This document shows, piece after piece, positions 8,279 through 19,564 of a stretch of DNA of 64,000 bases. Each line of letters starts with the position of its first letter. Position 1 is the first letter of the stretch. The notes below the pieces were generated by a model that saw only the letters and a list, made by a program, of their open reading frames with translations, did no database searches and was not told where the DNA came from. Origin of the DNA: Manganibacter manganicus (GTDB lineage Bacteria > Pseudomonadota > Alphaproteobacteria > Rhizobiales > Rhizobiaceae). The stretch lies in the NCBI RefSeq assembly GCF_002075885.1, contig NZ_MDET01000003.1:1-64000 (forward strand), given 5' to 3'. The position numbers and the translations under genes are program-made.

Positions 8279-8405
8279 CGCGAGAGCTAAGGGACTGTAT
8301 CTCGCGCTGTCCAGGCAAAATCGATGTTGAGTAAAACTGCGGGCCGGAATAATGGGACTGGCTGGGCCAGTCGGCTCCGCCTTTTCAGCAAGGATAGCAC
8401 CGGCA

Positions 8406-9392
8406 ATGGCCGTCTCCGTCGAGGATTCCCGCCCCGCGAATCGTGCCTTATGGTCCGCTTTCATCGCCCTTCTCGGGGGCGCTCTGGCCATGGGTATTTC
8501 GCCGATTTTCGTCCGCCTTTCGGATGTCGGCCCGTTTGCAAGCGCGTTCTATCGCGTGTTTCTTGCCTTGCCTGTGCTCTATGCCTGGATGCGGCTTGAG
8601 CAATCAAAGAACAAAACAGGCAAACCAGCCCGCCGCTTTTCGCCAGCGGTTATCGCCACTGGCCTCGCATTCACCGGAGACCTGTTCTTCTGGCACCTCG
8701 CCATTCTCAACACCAGCATCGCAAATTCCACATTCTTTGCGACCACGGCCCCGGTCTGGGTTGGGTTGATCGGCTGGGCCGTTCTGGGTCGCCGCGTAGC
8801 TCCCATGACCGTCCTTGGCCTTGTTTTCTGCCTCGTCGGAGGCACAGCGTTGGTTTGGCAATCGGTAGCCCTTTCGCCCGGCCATCTGATTGGCGACTTC
8901 TACGCCGAACTCACCGCCGTGTTCTTCGGCATCTATTTTCTAACCGTCGAATGGGCACGCCGCACCGAAGGCGCAGCGACCATTACATTCCACATGAGCC
9001 TGATCACGGCTGCATTGCTGGCCGTGACCGCAATCTGTGCCCATCTGCTTTACGGGCAACAACTGTTTCCATCGAATGCCATCGGTTGGTTGGTATTGCT
9101 GTGTCTGGCGATTATCAGCCATGCCGGCGGCCAGGGCCTGCTTTCGCTGGCGCTAGGCTCGCTACCTTCCATGTTCTCGTCTCTGGTGATCTTCCTCGAA
9201 GCGATTGCAGCCGCGGCGCTTGCCTGGCTTATTCTCGGCGAAGCCGTGACGCCGCTCCAGGCGCTCGGAGGACTGGCCATTCTCTTTGGCATCTGGCTGG
9301 CGCGGCCCCGCAAGGAGAAAAAGCACTTCACCGGTCAGGAAACAACGCCCTCAAGCCTTCGCGTGAAGCCGCTGCGACGCCGCGTTCGGTAA
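8406..9392 (+). CDS. DMT superfamily transporter (EamA domains)
   Basis: A membrane protein of 328 residues with about ten hydrophobic helices arranged as two EamA repeats; [19 protein letters not shown] opens the first and [25 protein letters not shown] is the typical ending of the second. DMT proteins export or import amino acids, purines and other small metabolites; the solute is unknown. The ATG at 8406 has AAGGA about eleven bases before it and leaves a short cytoplasmic leader; an ATG at 8352 would add 18 residues. The 3' end overlaps the convergent mtnA gene by 65 bases. Confidence 0.83.
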   Translation: MAVSVEDSRPANRALWSAFIALLGGALAMGISPIFVRLSDVGPFASAFYRVFLALPVLYAWMRLEQSKNKTGKPARRFSPAVIATGLAFTGDLFFWHLAILNTSIANSTFFATTAPVWVGLIGWAVLGRRVAPMTVLGLVFCLVGGTALVWQSVALSPGHLIGDFYAELTAVFFGIYFLTVEWARRTEGAATITFHMSLITAALLAVTAICAHLLYGQQLFPSNAIGWLVLLCLAIISHAGGQGLLSLALGSLPSMFSSLVIFLEAIAAAALAWLILGEAVTPLQALGGLAILFGIWLARPRKEKKHFTGQETTPSSLRVKPLRRRVR

Positions 9393-10419
9393 TCAGGCCG
9401 GTGACGAGCCGCGCAGGCGTCACGTCGAAGGCCGGATTGCCGGCAGGTGTCGCATCCGGTGAAACACGCACCTGCGCGATATCGCCTGATGCGGTCTTGC
9501 CCCAAACCAGCGAGACCTCATCGCCAGACCGTTCCTCGATAGGGATCTCCTTCAGGCCGTCGAACACTGTCCAGTCGATAGTCGGCGAAGGCAACGCCAC
9601 ATAGAAAGGCACGCCATTGTCCTTGGCGGCGAGTGCCTTGAGATAGGTGCCGATCTTGTTGCAGACATCACCGTTGGCGGTGGTACGGTCGGTGCCGACG
9701 ATGACCATATCAACATCGCCATGCTGCATCAGATGACCGCCGGCATTATCCACGATCAGGGTATGCGGCACGCCATGCCCTGCCATTTCCCAAGCGGTGA
9801 GTTGCGCGCCCTGATTGCGCGGGCGCGTCTCGTCCACATAGACATGGACTGGAATATCCGCCTCCATCGCCAGATAGATCGGCGCGGTGGCGGTACCGTA
9901 ATCCACCGTGGCCAGCCAGCCGGCATTGCAATGCGTAAGGATATTGACCGGTTCGCCTGGTTTCTTACCGCTAGCGGTCTTGCGGATGATTTCCAGACCG
10001 TTCTCGCCGATAGCGCGGTTCAGTTCGACATCCTCGTCGGCAATTTCAGCCGCCCGCCCGTGAGCCGCTTTTGCCCGCTCGCCTTCTGGCAGCGGCTTCA
10101 GAAGCGCGCGCATCGCATCCAGGGCCCAACGCAGATTGATCGCGGTGGGCCGCGTCGCGTGCAGCTTTTCCCACGCGGCATCGAGCGCAGTGTCAGAAGA
10201 GTCATCAGTCATGGCAATTGCCATGCCATAAGCGGCGGTGACACCGATCAAGGGCGCGCCGCGGACCCACATGTCGCGTATGGCAATTGCAACATCGTCG
10301 AGCGTGCGCAACGTGACGATGCGGAATTCGTGCGGCAGCCAGCGCTGGTCGATGATATCGACCGCTCGCCGATCGTCATTCAGCCAGATGGTGCGATAAT
10401 GACGACCGCCGACGTTCAT
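9328..10419 (-). CDS. mtnA: S-methyl-5-thioribose-1-phosphate isomerase
   Basis: A protein of 363 residues of the eIF2B-like isomerase family. It converts methylthioribose-1-phosphate to methylthioribulose-1-phosphate in the methionine salvage pathway, in the cytoplasm. Hallmarks are RGAPLIG (53-59), the catalytic cysteine in LTHCNAG (Cys164), and the catalytic aspartate in [17 protein letters not shown] (Asp244). The ATG overlaps the mtnK stop by four bases, so kinase and isomerase are co-translated. The later salvage enzymes (mtnB, mtnC, mtnD) are not in this window. The C-terminal 22 codons overlap the convergent DMT gene. Confidence 0.95.
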   Translation of the reverse strand: MNVGGRHYRTIWLNDDRRAVDIIDQRWLPHEFRIVTLRTLDDVAIAIRDMWVRGAPLIGVTAAYGMAIAMTDDSSDTALDAAWEKLHATRPTAINLRWALDAMRALLKPLPEGERAKAAHGRAAEIADEDVELNRAIGENGLEIIRKTASGKKPGEPVNILTHCNAGWLATVDYGTATAPIYLAMEADIPVHVYVDETRPRNQGAQLTAWEMAGHGVPHTLIVDNAGGHLMQHGDVDMVIVGTDRTTANGDVCNKIGTYLKALAAKDNGVPFYVALPSPTIDWTVFDGLKEIPIEERSGDEVSLVWGKTASGDIAQVRVSPDATPAGNPAFDVTPARLVTGLITERGVAAASREGLRALFPDR

Positions 10420-11687
10420 GCGCGCACCTCCTTTTCAATCAGCGACGCCAGGGCATTTACATCTTCGGCGCAGTGCAGATGACGCCGATTGACGACCAGA
10501 TGGCGGCCGAAGCTCAATGCCGGCGCCTCGCAGCGCGCGCGCAAGACCTCATCCCCGATGGTCTCGAAATCGGCATTGTGGGCAAGCCCAAGAATACGGC
10601 GATGGATCTCCACACCGGCAAAACCGAGTAAATCCTGCCAAAGCGAGTGCAGCACATGATCGAGCGCCTGCTCGGCGCCGAGCGGATCGCCGCATTTCTC
10701 GAAAAGGCTCGAAGCGTAGAGCATGCCGGTGCGCTCGGTACGCCACAAATGAGCAAACTCGGCGCGGAAAATCGACCATGTATCGGAGACGGTGCGTAAC
10801 AGATATGCCCGCATGGATGCGCGTGAGCCTTCCTGCTCATGACCTGCTTGCGAGAAAAACGACATCCAGAAATTGGCCAGCAACATGCCGATATCGAATG
10901 CCATCGGGCCGTAGAAGGCGAATTCGGGGTCGATCACGCGGGTATCGTCATCCGTCACCATCACCGATCCGGTATGCAGATCCCCATGCAGGAGGGTCTC
11001 GGCATTGGCCGCAAACAAATGCTTGAGGCGCTGCGCCTCGACCTTGAGATCGCGGTCGGCACGAAGTTCAACCACCAGCGGATCGAGTTCTGGCGTGTGG
11101 CGGTTCAGCTCCGCCTCGAAATAGGGATCGGTAAAAACGAGGTTTTCGGTGATGTCGCATAGTTCGACGTTACCGGCGAACAGCGCTAGATCAGCTTTGC
11201 GCTCGCGCGCCGTCATTGCAAGATCGGAGCCGCGGAACAGCGTGCGTGCCGCAAACAAGCCGAGATCGGAGGCAATGCTCGGCAGTTCGCGCCCGTCGAT
11301 CAGCGCCCTGCGCAGGATGATATGCGGCGAAAGATATTCCATGACGATAAGCGCCTGCGTCTCGTCGAAATGGTAGATCGCCGGCACTGTCCCCTTGCCG
11401 GCACGCGCCTCCTGCCGAACCAGCGCGTGATATTCGAAGAACGAGCGTTTCAGCGGCAGCGGCCAGCTTTCGCCGACAAGGCGAACATAGGGCAAAGCCT
11501 GTTTGACGACCGCCGCGCCCTTCGGCCCTTCCACGATGAAGACCAGATTGAGGTTGCCATCGCCAACCTCGCGCACGGCCCACGCCGTACTATCCGGGCC
11601 GAGTTTCGAGGCCAGTATCTCCAGTTCGCCCAGACGCGCCGGCAGAGCTTCAACCGTCAGGGGTTGAAAAGGAGCGGTACTGTTCAT
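10416..11687 (-). CDS. mtnK: S-methyl-5-thioribose kinase
   Basis: A protein of 423 residues, the normal MtnK length. It phosphorylates methylthioribose with ATP, the first committed step of methionine salvage. The kinase core of the APH-like fold is seen: [11 protein letters not shown] near 43-53, VVKQ with the ATP-binding lysine near 62, the catalytic loop [13 protein letters not shown] (232-244) and the metal-binding DPEFAFYGP (253-261). It forms a two-gene operon with mtnA. The 95 bases upstream, before glpK, hold no recognisable riboswitch. Confidence 0.95.
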   Translation of the reverse strand: MNSTAPFQPLTVEALPARLGELEILASKLGPDSTAWAVREVGDGNLNLVFIVEGPKGAAVVKQALPYVRLVGESWPLPLKRSFFEYHALVRQEARAGKGTVPAIYHFDETQALIVMEYLSPHIILRRALIDGRELPSIASDLGLFAARTLFRGSDLAMTARERKADLALFAGNVELCDITENLVFTDPYFEAELNRHTPELDPLVVELRADRDLKVEAQRLKHLFAANAETLLHGDLHTGSVMVTDDDTRVIDPEFAFYGPMAFDIGMLLANFWMSFFSQAGHEQEGSRASMRAYLLRTVSDTWSIFRAEFAHLWRTERTGMLYASSLFEKCGDPLGAEQALDHVLHSLWQDLLGFAGVEIHRRILGLAHNADFETIGDEVLRARCEAPALSFGRHLVVNRRHLHCAEDVNALASLIEKEVRA

Positions 11688-11782
11688 GAGCGGCCTCCCG
11701 ATCCGTCACTGTTTTGATAACGGAACACTTGCCGGGTGGAAAGGCCGCGTACATTCGGTCGCCTTCCGGGATTTGCCAAGGG

Positions 11783-13270
11783 TTACGAAATCACCTTGCC
11801 GACCGCCTTGTGCCAGCCCTTCAGCTTGCGGGTCCGCTCGGCTTTGTCCATTGCCGGCTCGAAGCGCCGTTCCAGCGCCCATTGCGCGGCGAAATCTTTC
11901 GCCTGCGGCCACACGCCGGCTCTTGAGCCGGCAAGCCAGGCAGCCCCTAACGCCGTCGTTTCCAATATGGTCGGTCGATCCACCGGCGCATCGAGAATGT
12001 CGGCAAGCCGCTGCATGGTCCAGTCGGACGCGACCATTCCGCCATCGACCCTGAGCACGGTCCTGGAGGTCGCACCCTTCCAGTCTTTCTTCATCGCGTC
12101 CAACAGGTCGCGTGTCTGATAGGCGACCGACTCCAGCGCCGCGCGGGCAAATTCCGCCGGGCCGGAATTGCGCGTCAGGCCGAAGATCGCGCCACGGGCT
12201 TCCGCATCCCAATGCGGTGCGCCAAGCCCAACAAAGGCCGGCACCAGGTATACGTCCTGCGTCGGATCGGCTTTGGACGCCAGTTCACCGCTGTGCTCGG
12301 CCTTGCCGATGATCTTGAGCCCGTCGCGCAGCCATTGCACGGCCGCGCCAGCAACGAAGATCGAACCCTCCAGAGCATAGGTCGTCTCGCCGCCGAGACG
12401 ATATGCGATGATGGTGAGCAGGCGGTTCTTTGAGCGCACCAGATCGGCGCCGGTGTTGAGCAACGCAAAGCAGCCCGTGCCATAAGTCGATTTCATCATG
12501 CCCGGCTCGAAACAGGCCTGGCCGATCGTTGCCGCCTGCTGGTCACCTGCAACGCCCAGAATTTTTATCGGCGCTCCGAAGAGCTTTGGATCGGTTTGCC
12601 CATAATCGTCGGCGCAATCCTTGACCTCGGGCAACATTGCCCTTGGCACGCGCAGGATCGAAAGCAGTTCATCGTCCCAACGGTTCTTGATGATGTTGTA
12701 GAGCAGCGTGCGCGAAGCATTGGTTGCGTCGGTTGCATGGAGCTTACCGCTGGTCAAACGCCAGATCAGGAAGCTGTCGATGGTCCCGGCCAGCAATTCG
12801 CCTTTCTCGGCGCGACGCCTCGCGCCTTTTATTTTGTCGAGGATCCAGGCGATCTTGGTACCGGAGAAATACGGATCGAGCAGCAGACCGGTCTTTCTGG
12901 CGAATTTCGGCTCCAGTCCCTGCTTTCTCAGCCGCGCGCAGAGTGGCGCGGTGCGACGGTCCTGCCAGACGATCGCGTTATAGATCGCCTTGCCGCTATC
13001 GCGTTCCCATATGACCACCGTTTCGCGCTGATTGGTAATACCGATGGCAGCGATTTCAGCAGCTTTGCGGCCGGCATTTCCAAGCGCCGATCTCGCCGTT
13101 GAGACAACACTTGACCATATTTCTTCCGGGTCATGCTCGACCCAGCCGGAGGCCGGAAAATGCTGGGAAAATTCCTTCTGCCCGACACCTGCCACCTTCA
13201 TGGCATCGTCGAACACGATGGCGCGGCTAGATGTCGTGCCCTGGTCGATGGCGAGGATGAAACCGGTCAT
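11783..13270 (-). CDS. glpK: Glycerol kinase
   Basis: A protein of 495 residues of the FGGY kinase family. It makes sn-glycerol-3-phosphate from glycerol and ATP. The N-terminal phosphate loop [15 protein letters not shown] (6-20), the glycerol-contacting region [17 protein letters not shown] and [10 protein letters not shown], and the C-terminal [17 protein letters not shown] and [12 protein letters not shown] segments are typical. The ATG at 13270 follows a purine-rich stretch; the longer frame to 13345 runs into an intergenic hairpin. It is the distal gene of the glp operon, 101 bases after glpV. Confidence 0.96.
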   Translation of the reverse strand: MTGFILAIDQGTTSSRAIVFDDAMKVAGVGQKEFSQHFPASGWVEHDPEEIWSSVVSTARSALGNAGRKAAEIAAIGITNQRETVVIWERDSGKAIYNAIVWQDRRTAPLCARLRKQGLEPKFARKTGLLLDPYFSGTKIAWILDKIKGARRRAEKGELLAGTIDSFLIWRLTSGKLHATDATNASRTLLYNIIKNRWDDELLSILRVPRAMLPEVKDCADDYGQTDPKLFGAPIKILGVAGDQQAATIGQACFEPGMMKSTYGTGCFALLNTGADLVRSKNRLLTIIAYRLGGETTYALEGSIFVAGAAVQWLRDGLKIIGKAEHSGELASKADPTQDVYLVPAFVGLGAPHWDAEARGAIFGLTRNSGPAEFARAALESVAYQTRDLLDAMKKDWKGATSRTVLRVDGGMVASDWTMQRLADILDAPVDRPTILETTALGAAWLAGSRAGVWPQAKDFAAQWALERRFEPAMDKAERTRKLKGWHKAVGKVIS

Positions 13271-13309
13271 TGCCTTCCCTCTATCGCCTCCCTTACGCAC
13301 ACATGAACA

Positions 13310-13336
13310 GGGGAGACGGCGCGATGCCGCCTCCCC
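13310..13336 (-). other. Strong RNA hairpin between glpV and glpK
   Basis: Read on the transcribed minus strand, GGGGAGGCGGC, loop ATCGC, then GCCGTCTCCCC. This makes an 11-pair stem with one G-T pair. No run of T follows, so it is not a classical terminator. A second small palindrome (GGGCGC C GCGCCC) lies just upstream. Its place right after glpV suggests mRNA processing or 3'-end protection, leaving high levels of the binding-protein message and less glpK. Confidence 0.6.
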
Positions 13337-13371
13337 CGAGGTCATAATACGGGCGCGGCGCCCGCATCAAC

Positions 13372-15099
13372 TCACTGCTGCTGCCAGCTCTTCACCAACT
13401 CGTCATAGTCGATGGTGATCGGCTTCTCCTTCTCGTTGTCCAGCTTGAGTTGCGGCGCCAGATTGCCCTTCTTCACCGCATCGTCGTGCCAGTACTGAAG
13501 GTCATGCTCTTCGGCGAGCTTGGGACCGATATCGCCTTGAACGCCCGACTTCTCCAGCCGACCAAGCACCTTCTCCTGCTCGGCGCACAGCGAATCCATC
13601 GCCTCCTGCGCGGTCTTGGCACCCGAGGCCGCGTCACCAACCGCCTGCCACCAGAGCTGCGCCAGCTTCGGATAGTCCGGCACGTTGGTACCGGTTGGCG
13701 ACCATTGCACCCGCGCCGGCGACCGATAGAACTCGATCAGGCCACCGAGCTTCGGCGCACGTTCGGTGAAGCTCTTGTCATGGATGGTAGAGTCCCGGAT
13801 GAAGGTAAGGCCGACATGGCTCTTCTTCACATCCACCGTCTTGGAGGTCACGAACTGGGCATAGAGCCAGGCCGCCTGGGCGCGCTTCGTCGGCGTCGAT
13901 TTCATCAACGTCCACGAACCCACATCCTGATAGCCGAGTTTCATGCCGTCCTTCCAGTAGGAGCCGTGCGGCGAAGGAGCCATGCGCCATTTCGGCGTGC
14001 CGTCCTCGTTCATCACCGGCAGGCCGGGCTTGACCATGTCGGCCGTGAAGGCGGTGTACCAGAATATCTGCTGGGCAATGTTGCCCTGCGCCGGAACAGG
14101 CCCGCTTTCGGAGAAGGTCATGCCCTGAGCTTCCGGCGGCGCATAGGCCTTGATCCAGTCGAGATATCTCTGGATCGAATAGACGGCTGCCGGGCCATTG
14201 GTGTCGCCGCCACGCGCGACGCAGGAACCGACGGGCCGGGAATTCTCGTCAACCTTGATACCCCATTCATCCACCGGCAGACCGTTTGGCAGGCCCTTGT
14301 CGCCATTGCCGGCCATGGAAAGCCAGGCATCGGTGAAGCGCCAGCCGAGCGAAGGATCCTTCTTGCCATAATCCATATGGCCATAGACCTTCTTGCCGTC
14401 GATCTCGCGGCCGGTGAAGAACTCGGCTATGTCCTCATAGGCCGACCAGTTGACCGGAACGCCGAGATCGTAGCCATATTTCGCCTTGAAGTCGGCCTTG
14501 TTCTTCTCGTCATTGAACCAGTCGTAGCGGAACCAGTAGAGATTGGCGAATTGCTGATCGGGCAACTGGTAGAGTTTCTTGTCGGGGGCGGTCGTGAACG
14601 ATGTGCCGATGAAGTCGTCGAGGTCGAGCATCGGATCGGTGACGTCCTTGCCCTCTCCGGCCATCCAATCGGTCAGATTGCGCACCTGCTTGTAGCGCCA
14701 GTGCGTGCCGATCAGATCGGAATCGTTGACCCAGGCATCATAAAGATTTTGCCCGGTCTGCATCTGCGTCTGGATTTTCTCCACGACGTCACCTTCCTGG
14801 ATGATGTCGTGCGTGACCTTGATGCCGGTGATGGCGGTGAAAGCGGGCGCCAGCACCTTGGACTCGTATTCATGGGTGGTCAGCGCCTCCGACACCACCT
14901 TGATCTCCATGCCCTGGAAAGGCTTGGCGGCGTCGACGAACCACTGCATCTCCTTTTCCTGATCGGCGCGCGAAAGCGTCGAAAGATCGCCTATTTCCTT
15001 GTCGAGAAATGTCTTGGCCTCGTCCATCCCGGCATAGGCATTGCTTGCGCCCAGCAACAGGATGAGCGCCGTCGTCGATGTCAGAAAATGTCGTCTCAT
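13372..15099 (-). CDS. glpV: Glycerol ABC transporter, periplasmic binding protein
   Basis: A protein of 575 residues with a signal peptide (MRRHFLTSTTALILLLGASNAYA-G). It is a large family-1 type binding protein; EALTTHEYESKVLAPAF and KLYQLPDQQFANLYWFRYDWF are familiar from GlpV of rhizobia. It captures glycerol in the periplasm for the GlpPQ permease. The ATG has a good ribosome site (TGGAGGAGA). The gene follows the small membrane protein gene glpU after a 76-base gap and precedes glpK. Its position and length match the known glpDSTPQUVK order. Confidence 0.93.
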   Translation of the reverse strand: MRRHFLTSTTALILLLGASNAYAGMDEAKTFLDKEIGDLSTLSRADQEKEMQWFVDAAKPFQGMEIKVVSEALTTHEYESKVLAPAFTAITGIKVTHDIIQEGDVVEKIQTQMQTGQNLYDAWVNDSDLIGTHWRYKQVRNLTDWMAGEGKDVTDPMLDLDDFIGTSFTTAPDKKLYQLPDQQFANLYWFRYDWFNDEKNKADFKAKYGYDLGVPVNWSAYEDIAEFFTGREIDGKKVYGHMDYGKKDPSLGWRFTDAWLSMAGNGDKGLPNGLPVDEWGIKVDENSRPVGSCVARGGDTNGPAAVYSIQRYLDWIKAYAPPEAQGMTFSESGPVPAQGNIAQQIFWYTAFTADMVKPGLPVMNEDGTPKWRMAPSPHGSYWKDGMKLGYQDVGSWTLMKSTPTKRAQAAWLYAQFVTSKTVDVKKSHVGLTFIRDSTIHDKSFTERAPKLGGLIEFYRSPARVQWSPTGTNVPDYPKLAQLWWQAVGDAASGAKTAQEAMDSLCAEQEKVLGRLEKSGVQGDIGPKLAEEHDLQYWHDDAVKKGNLAPQLKLDNEKEKPITIDYDELVKSWQQQ

Positions 15100-15175
15100 G
15101 TCTCTCCTCCAGATTAACTCGATTTTTCAGTTCCATCCGCGGCGGCACCTGCAGCCGTCGCGGCAGTTTTCCCCT

Positions 15176-15582
15176 CTAAACGTAGCGGAACACCCCCAGG
15201 GCATAGACCACGGAGAGAGCGAGAGCCCACCACAAGCTGGAGCCGACAAGCCCCAGCCAGGCGATGTGAATGAAAGCCGCGCCGAGCAGCGAAACGAACA
15301 GACGATCGCCGCGCGTCGTCTCGAAGCGCAATATGCCGACGCGCGGATTGCCGCCGGGCGAGGCATATTCCCATACGGCCATCAGCGACAGTAGCGCCGC
15401 AATTGTGAGGAAAAACAGGGCCGTAGGGAAGGTCCAGGCCATCCAGCCGCCGCTGGCCAGAGGCGCGGTCCAATCGCGCGCACCATCCTGGACGGGAACG
15501 AAAGCCGCAATCAATCCTGTGGCAATCGCATACACGCCAAGCACGATAGTCAGTGGGAGAACCCAGCGGCGAGTAGCCGTCA

Positions 15583-15586
<4 letters not shown>
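15176..15586 (-). CDS. glpU: Small membrane protein of the glycerol ABC transporter (DUF2160)
   Basis: A protein of 136 residues with about four hydrophobic helices (WVLPLTIVLGVYAIATGLIA, WTFPTALFFLTIAALLSLM, LFVSLLGAAFIHIAWLGLV and SLWWALALSVVYALGVF). Proteins of this kind are always found between glpQ and glpV in the rhizobial glycerol operon; a structural or accessory role in the transporter is assumed but the mechanism is unclear. The start ATG at 15586 overlaps the glpQ stop (ATGATG; either ATG could serve). A much longer frame through glpQ is a shadow. Confidence 0.88.
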
Positions 15587-16494
<908 letters not shown>

Positions 16495-16495
16495 C

Positions 16496-17362
16496 TCAGC
16501 GCTCCGTGTCATAATTGGTCATGACCGTGTAAAACGCCCAGGACAAAAGCAGGATGATGAGGAAGTAGACCAGCGACATGGCCGCCGCCTGCCCCAGGTT
16601 GAATTCACCGAGCGCCATCTTGACCAGGTCGATCGAAAGGAAGGTGGTCGAATTGCCCGGTCCGCCGCCCGTCACCACGAAGGGCTCGGTATAGATCATG
16701 AAGGAATCCATGAAACGCAGCAGAATGGCGATCAGGAGCACGCGCTGCATTTTCGGCAGTTGGATGTAGCGGAACACCGCCCAGCGCGAAGCCCCGTCGA
16801 TCTTGGCCGCCTGATAGAAGGCGTCGGGAATGGAAACCAGTCCGGCATAACAGAGCAGTACGACCAGGCTCGTCCAGTGCCAGACATCCATGATGATGAC
16901 CGTCACCCAAGCGTCGAACGGGTCCTGCACATAATTATAATCGAGGCCGATTGCATGAGCGTAGTAGCCGAGCAGGCCGATGTCGTTGCGGCCGAACACC
17001 TGCCAGATAGTGCCGACAACATTCCACGGAATCAGCAATGGCAGCGCCATCAGCACCAGGCACACCGGAACGCCCCAGCCCTTGCGCGGCATGTTGAGCG
17101 CGATGAGGATGCCGAGCGGCACCTCGATGGCGAGAATAATGCCCGAGAAGATCAGGTTGCGCATCATCGACGCCCAGAAGCGGTCGGACGCCAACAATTC
17201 CTGATACCAGTCTATGCCGTTCCAGAAGAACACATTCTTGCCGAAGGTGTCCTGCACCGAATAATTCACCACGGTCATCAACGGGATTACCGCCGAAAAT
17301 GCGACCAGCACCAGGACCGGCAGCACCAGGAACCAGGCCCGATTGTTCCAGGTCTTGTCCAT
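16496..17362 (-). CDS. glpP: Glycerol ABC transporter permease
   Basis: A permease of 288 residues from the ATG at 17362, which overlaps the glpT stop by one base (TGATG). Six helices are visible, from AWFLVLPVLVLVAFSAVIPLM to SLVYFLIILLLSWAFYTVM, and the EAA loop reads IPDAFYQAAKIDGASRWAVF. It is the partner of GlpQ. The longer frame to 17410 overlaps glpT and lacks similarity. Confidence 0.93.
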   Translation of the reverse strand: MDKTWNNRAWFLVLPVLVLVAFSAVIPLMTVVNYSVQDTFGKNVFFWNGIDWYQELLASDRFWASMMRNLIFSGIILAIEVPLGILIALNMPRKGWGVPVCLVLMALPLLIPWNVVGTIWQVFGRNDIGLLGYYAHAIGLDYNYVQDPFDAWVTVIIMDVWHWTSLVVLLCYAGLVSIPDAFYQAAKIDGASRWAVFRYIQLPKMQRVLLIAILLRFMDSFMIYTEPFVVTGGGPGNSTTFLSIDLVKMALGEFNLGQAAAMSLVYFLIILLLSWAFYTVMTNYDTER

Positions 17363-18453
17363 CAGGCAGTGTCCCCCACTTCGACGCGCCCACTCATTTC
17401 GACGCGCCATGAATCGGAATAGATGTTGATGCCGGCCGGATCGAACCGCATATGCGGCTCGGCCGGAATGGTGTCGTCCTCGCCGATGATGGCCGCGATC
17501 TCCCGGCCCTCCAGAGAGGCGCGCACAACCTTGTGGCGTCCGACATCTTCGACCTTCGTTACCGTGACGGCCATGCCCTCACGCCCGACACGCACATATT
17601 CCGGGCGGATGCCGAGTTCGACCTGCCCGCTCGCCGCCTTTGGCGCGCCCGGAAGCTGGATGGTCTGTGAGCCGAGACGCGCCGTCGCGTCCGTCACAGC
17701 CACCGGAAGCACATTCATGCCCGGTGAGCCGATGAAATAGCCGACAAAGGTGTGGCGCGGCCGCTCGAAAAGGTCGGCGGGCGTGCCGATCTGCACGATG
17801 CCGCCGTCATACATGACCACCACCTGATCGGCGAAGGTGAGCGCCTCCGTCTGGTCATGCGTGACATAGACCATGGTGTAGCCGAAGCGGTGGTGAAGCT
17901 GCTTCAACTGCGAGCGCAGCACCCACTTCATGTGCGGATCGATGACTGTCAGCGGCTCATCGAACAGGATGGCGTTGACATCGGAGCGCACCAACCCGCG
18001 CCCCAACGATATCTTCTGCTTCTGGTCGGCGGTCAGGCCGCGCGCCTTGCGCGTCGCCCAATCGGCCAAACCGATCATGTCCAGCGTCTCGCGCACACGG
18101 CGATCGACATCTGCCGGCGCCACGCCGCGATTGCGCAGTGGGAAGGCCAGATTGTCGTAAACCGTCATCGTGTCGTAGATCACCGGGAACTGGAACACCT
18201 GCGCAATATTGCGCTCCTGCGTCGAAAGGCCGGTCACTTCATGGCTGTCGAACAGCAGGCGGCCATGCGAGGGCCGCAACAGGCCCGAAATGATATTGAG
18301 GAGCGTGGTCTTGCCGCAACCGGAAGGCCCAAGCAGCGCATAGGCGCCACCATCTTCGAAGACATGGCTCACTTGCCTGAGTGCGAAATCCGAATCCCGG
18401 CTGGGATTTGCAAGATAGGAATGGCGGATCTTGTCGAGTTCGATGCGTGCCAT
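17362..18453 (-). CDS. glpT: Glycerol ABC transporter ATP-binding protein with degenerate signature motif
   Basis: An ATPase of 363 residues: ABC domain (1-230) plus a C-terminal regulatory/OB domain as in MalK and UgpC. Walker A is GPSGCGKT (42-49), the Q-loop glutamine is Q88, Walker B ends ILFDEP (162-167) and the switch histidine is present (VTHD, H199). The signature motif normally LSGGQ is LTADQ (140-144), and the D-loop is TVID rather than SALD. Together with GlpS, which has LSGGQ but lacks the histidine, it should form a heterodimer with one full and one degenerate ATP site. A GTG directly before the ATG was not chosen as start. Confidence 0.93.
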   Translation of the reverse strand: MARIELDKIRHSYLANPSRDSDFALRQVSHVFEDGGAYALLGPSGCGKTTLLNIISGLLRPSHGRLLFDSHEVTGLSTQERNIAQVFQFPVIYDTMTVYDNLAFPLRNRGVAPADVDRRVRETLDMIGLADWATRKARGLTADQKQKISLGRGLVRSDVNAILFDEPLTVIDPHMKWVLRSQLKQLHHRFGYTMVYVTHDQTEALTFADQVVVMYDGGIVQIGTPADLFERPRHTFVGYFIGSPGMNVLPVAVTDATARLGSQTIQLPGAPKAASGQVELGIRPEYVRVGREGMAVTVTKVEDVGRHKVVRASLEGREIAAIIGEDDTIPAEPHMRFDPAGINIYSDSWRVEMSGRVEVGDTA

Positions 18454-18464
18454 CACAATCTCCC

Positions 18465-19544
18465 TCAGGCCGCCAACTTCGGCGCTTCGACGGCCAGACC
18501 CTTGGCATCGAAGACCATCATGTGGCGCGGATCGACAAAGACCTCGATCTCGTCGTCGGCCTTCAGTTCATGGATTCCATGCGCCAGCATGACCCAGCGT
18601 ACATCGGCAAAGCTGAGATGAATAAAGCTTTCCGATCCGGTGATCTCAGTCATGATAATCTTGGCGCGCACCGGAACCGCCGCCGCGTTGGGCTGTTCGA
18701 AGGCAAGATGGTGAGGCTGGAAGCCGATCGTATAGGTTGCGTCGGCAATGCCCGCGAATTTCGGTGGCACCGGCAGGTTGATGCCGCCATCGAGCAGGAA
18801 GTGCGAACCCTTCTTGGTTAGCTCGATGGTGTTCAACGGCGGATCGGCGAAGGTTCTCGCCGTTACCAGATCGACCGGATCGCGGAAGACCTCCACCGTC
18901 GGCCCGAATTGCGTGACTCGACCCTGGCTGAGCGTCGCCGTATTGCCGCCGAGCAGCAGCGCCTCCTGCGGCTCAGTCGTCGCATAGACGAAGATCGCAC
19001 CGGATTCGGCAAAAATCTTGGGCAGTTCCTCGCGCAATTCCTCGCGCAGCTTGTAATCCAGATTGGCCAGCGGCTCATCGAGCAGCACCAGGCTGGCATT
19101 CTTGACGATGGCGCGGGCAAGCGCGGTGCGTTGCTGCTGTCCGCCTGAAAGGTTGAGCGGCGTGCGATCGAGAAAAGGCGTCAGCTTGAGCAACTCGGCA
19201 GCCTTACGGACCTCGCTGTCGATCTTGCTCTTTTGCACACCCGCCACACGCAGCGGCGAGGCGATGTTCTCATAGACCGTCATCGCCGGATAATTGATGA
19301 ACTGCTGATAGACCATGGCGACATTGCGCTTCTGGACCGCAACGCCGGTCACGTTCTTCCCATCGAACCAGATAGAACCGGAGGTCGGCACATCGAGCCC
19401 GGCCATCAAACGCATCAAACTGGTCTTTCCTGAAAGCGTCGGTCCAAGCAGGACGTTGAGCGAGCCACGCTGGAGCGTCAGCGACACGTTGTCGATATGG
19501 GTATCGGCACCCACCGCCTTGGAAACGCCCCTCAGTTCCAGCAT
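18465..19544 (-). CDS. glpS: Glycerol ABC transporter ATP-binding protein lacking the switch histidine
   Basis: An ATPase of 359 residues with ABC domain and C-terminal TOBE-like domain. Walker A is GPTLSGKT (34-41), the Q-loop glutamine is Q80, the signature LSGGQ is intact (132-136) and Walker B ends LLDEP (154-158). The switch region, usually VTHDQ, reads ATTEP (188-192), so the catalytic histidine is a threonine. The partner GlpT has the opposite defects. The gene starts 20 bases after glpD and ends 11 bases before glpT. Confidence 0.93.
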   Translation of the reverse strand: MLELRGVSKAVGADTHIDNVSLTLQRGSLNVLLGPTLSGKTSLMRLMAGLDVPTSGSIWFDGKNVTGVAVQKRNVAMVYQQFINYPAMTVYENIASPLRVAGVQKSKIDSEVRKAAELLKLTPFLDRTPLNLSGGQQQRTALARAIVKNASLVLLDEPLANLDYKLREELREELPKIFAESGAIFVYATTEPQEALLLGGNTATLSQGRVTQFGPTVEVFRDPVDLVTARTFADPPLNTIELTKKGSHFLLDGGINLPVPPKFAGIADATYTIGFQPHHLAFEQPNAAAVPVRAKIIMTEITGSESFIHLSFADVRWVMLAHGIHELKADDEIEVFVDPRHMMVFDAKGLAVEAPKLAA

Positions 19545-19564
19545 CCGCTCCTCCCCTCGCGCCG

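Noticed and set aside
11688..11782. Possible SAM-type riboswitch before mtnK
   Set aside because: The gap is only 95 bases and no conserved riboswitch stems or terminator could be seen.
13450..15117. Long plus-strand open frame of over 500 codons opposite glpV
   Set aside because: The glpV frame on the minus strand has a clear family identity, signal peptide and ribosome site; the opposite frame has none of these.
15100..15175. Possible terminator between glpU and glpV
   Set aside because: Only partial GC-rich pairing without a T run; glpV has its own ribosome site and the operon order is conserved, so I treat it as an ordinary spacer.
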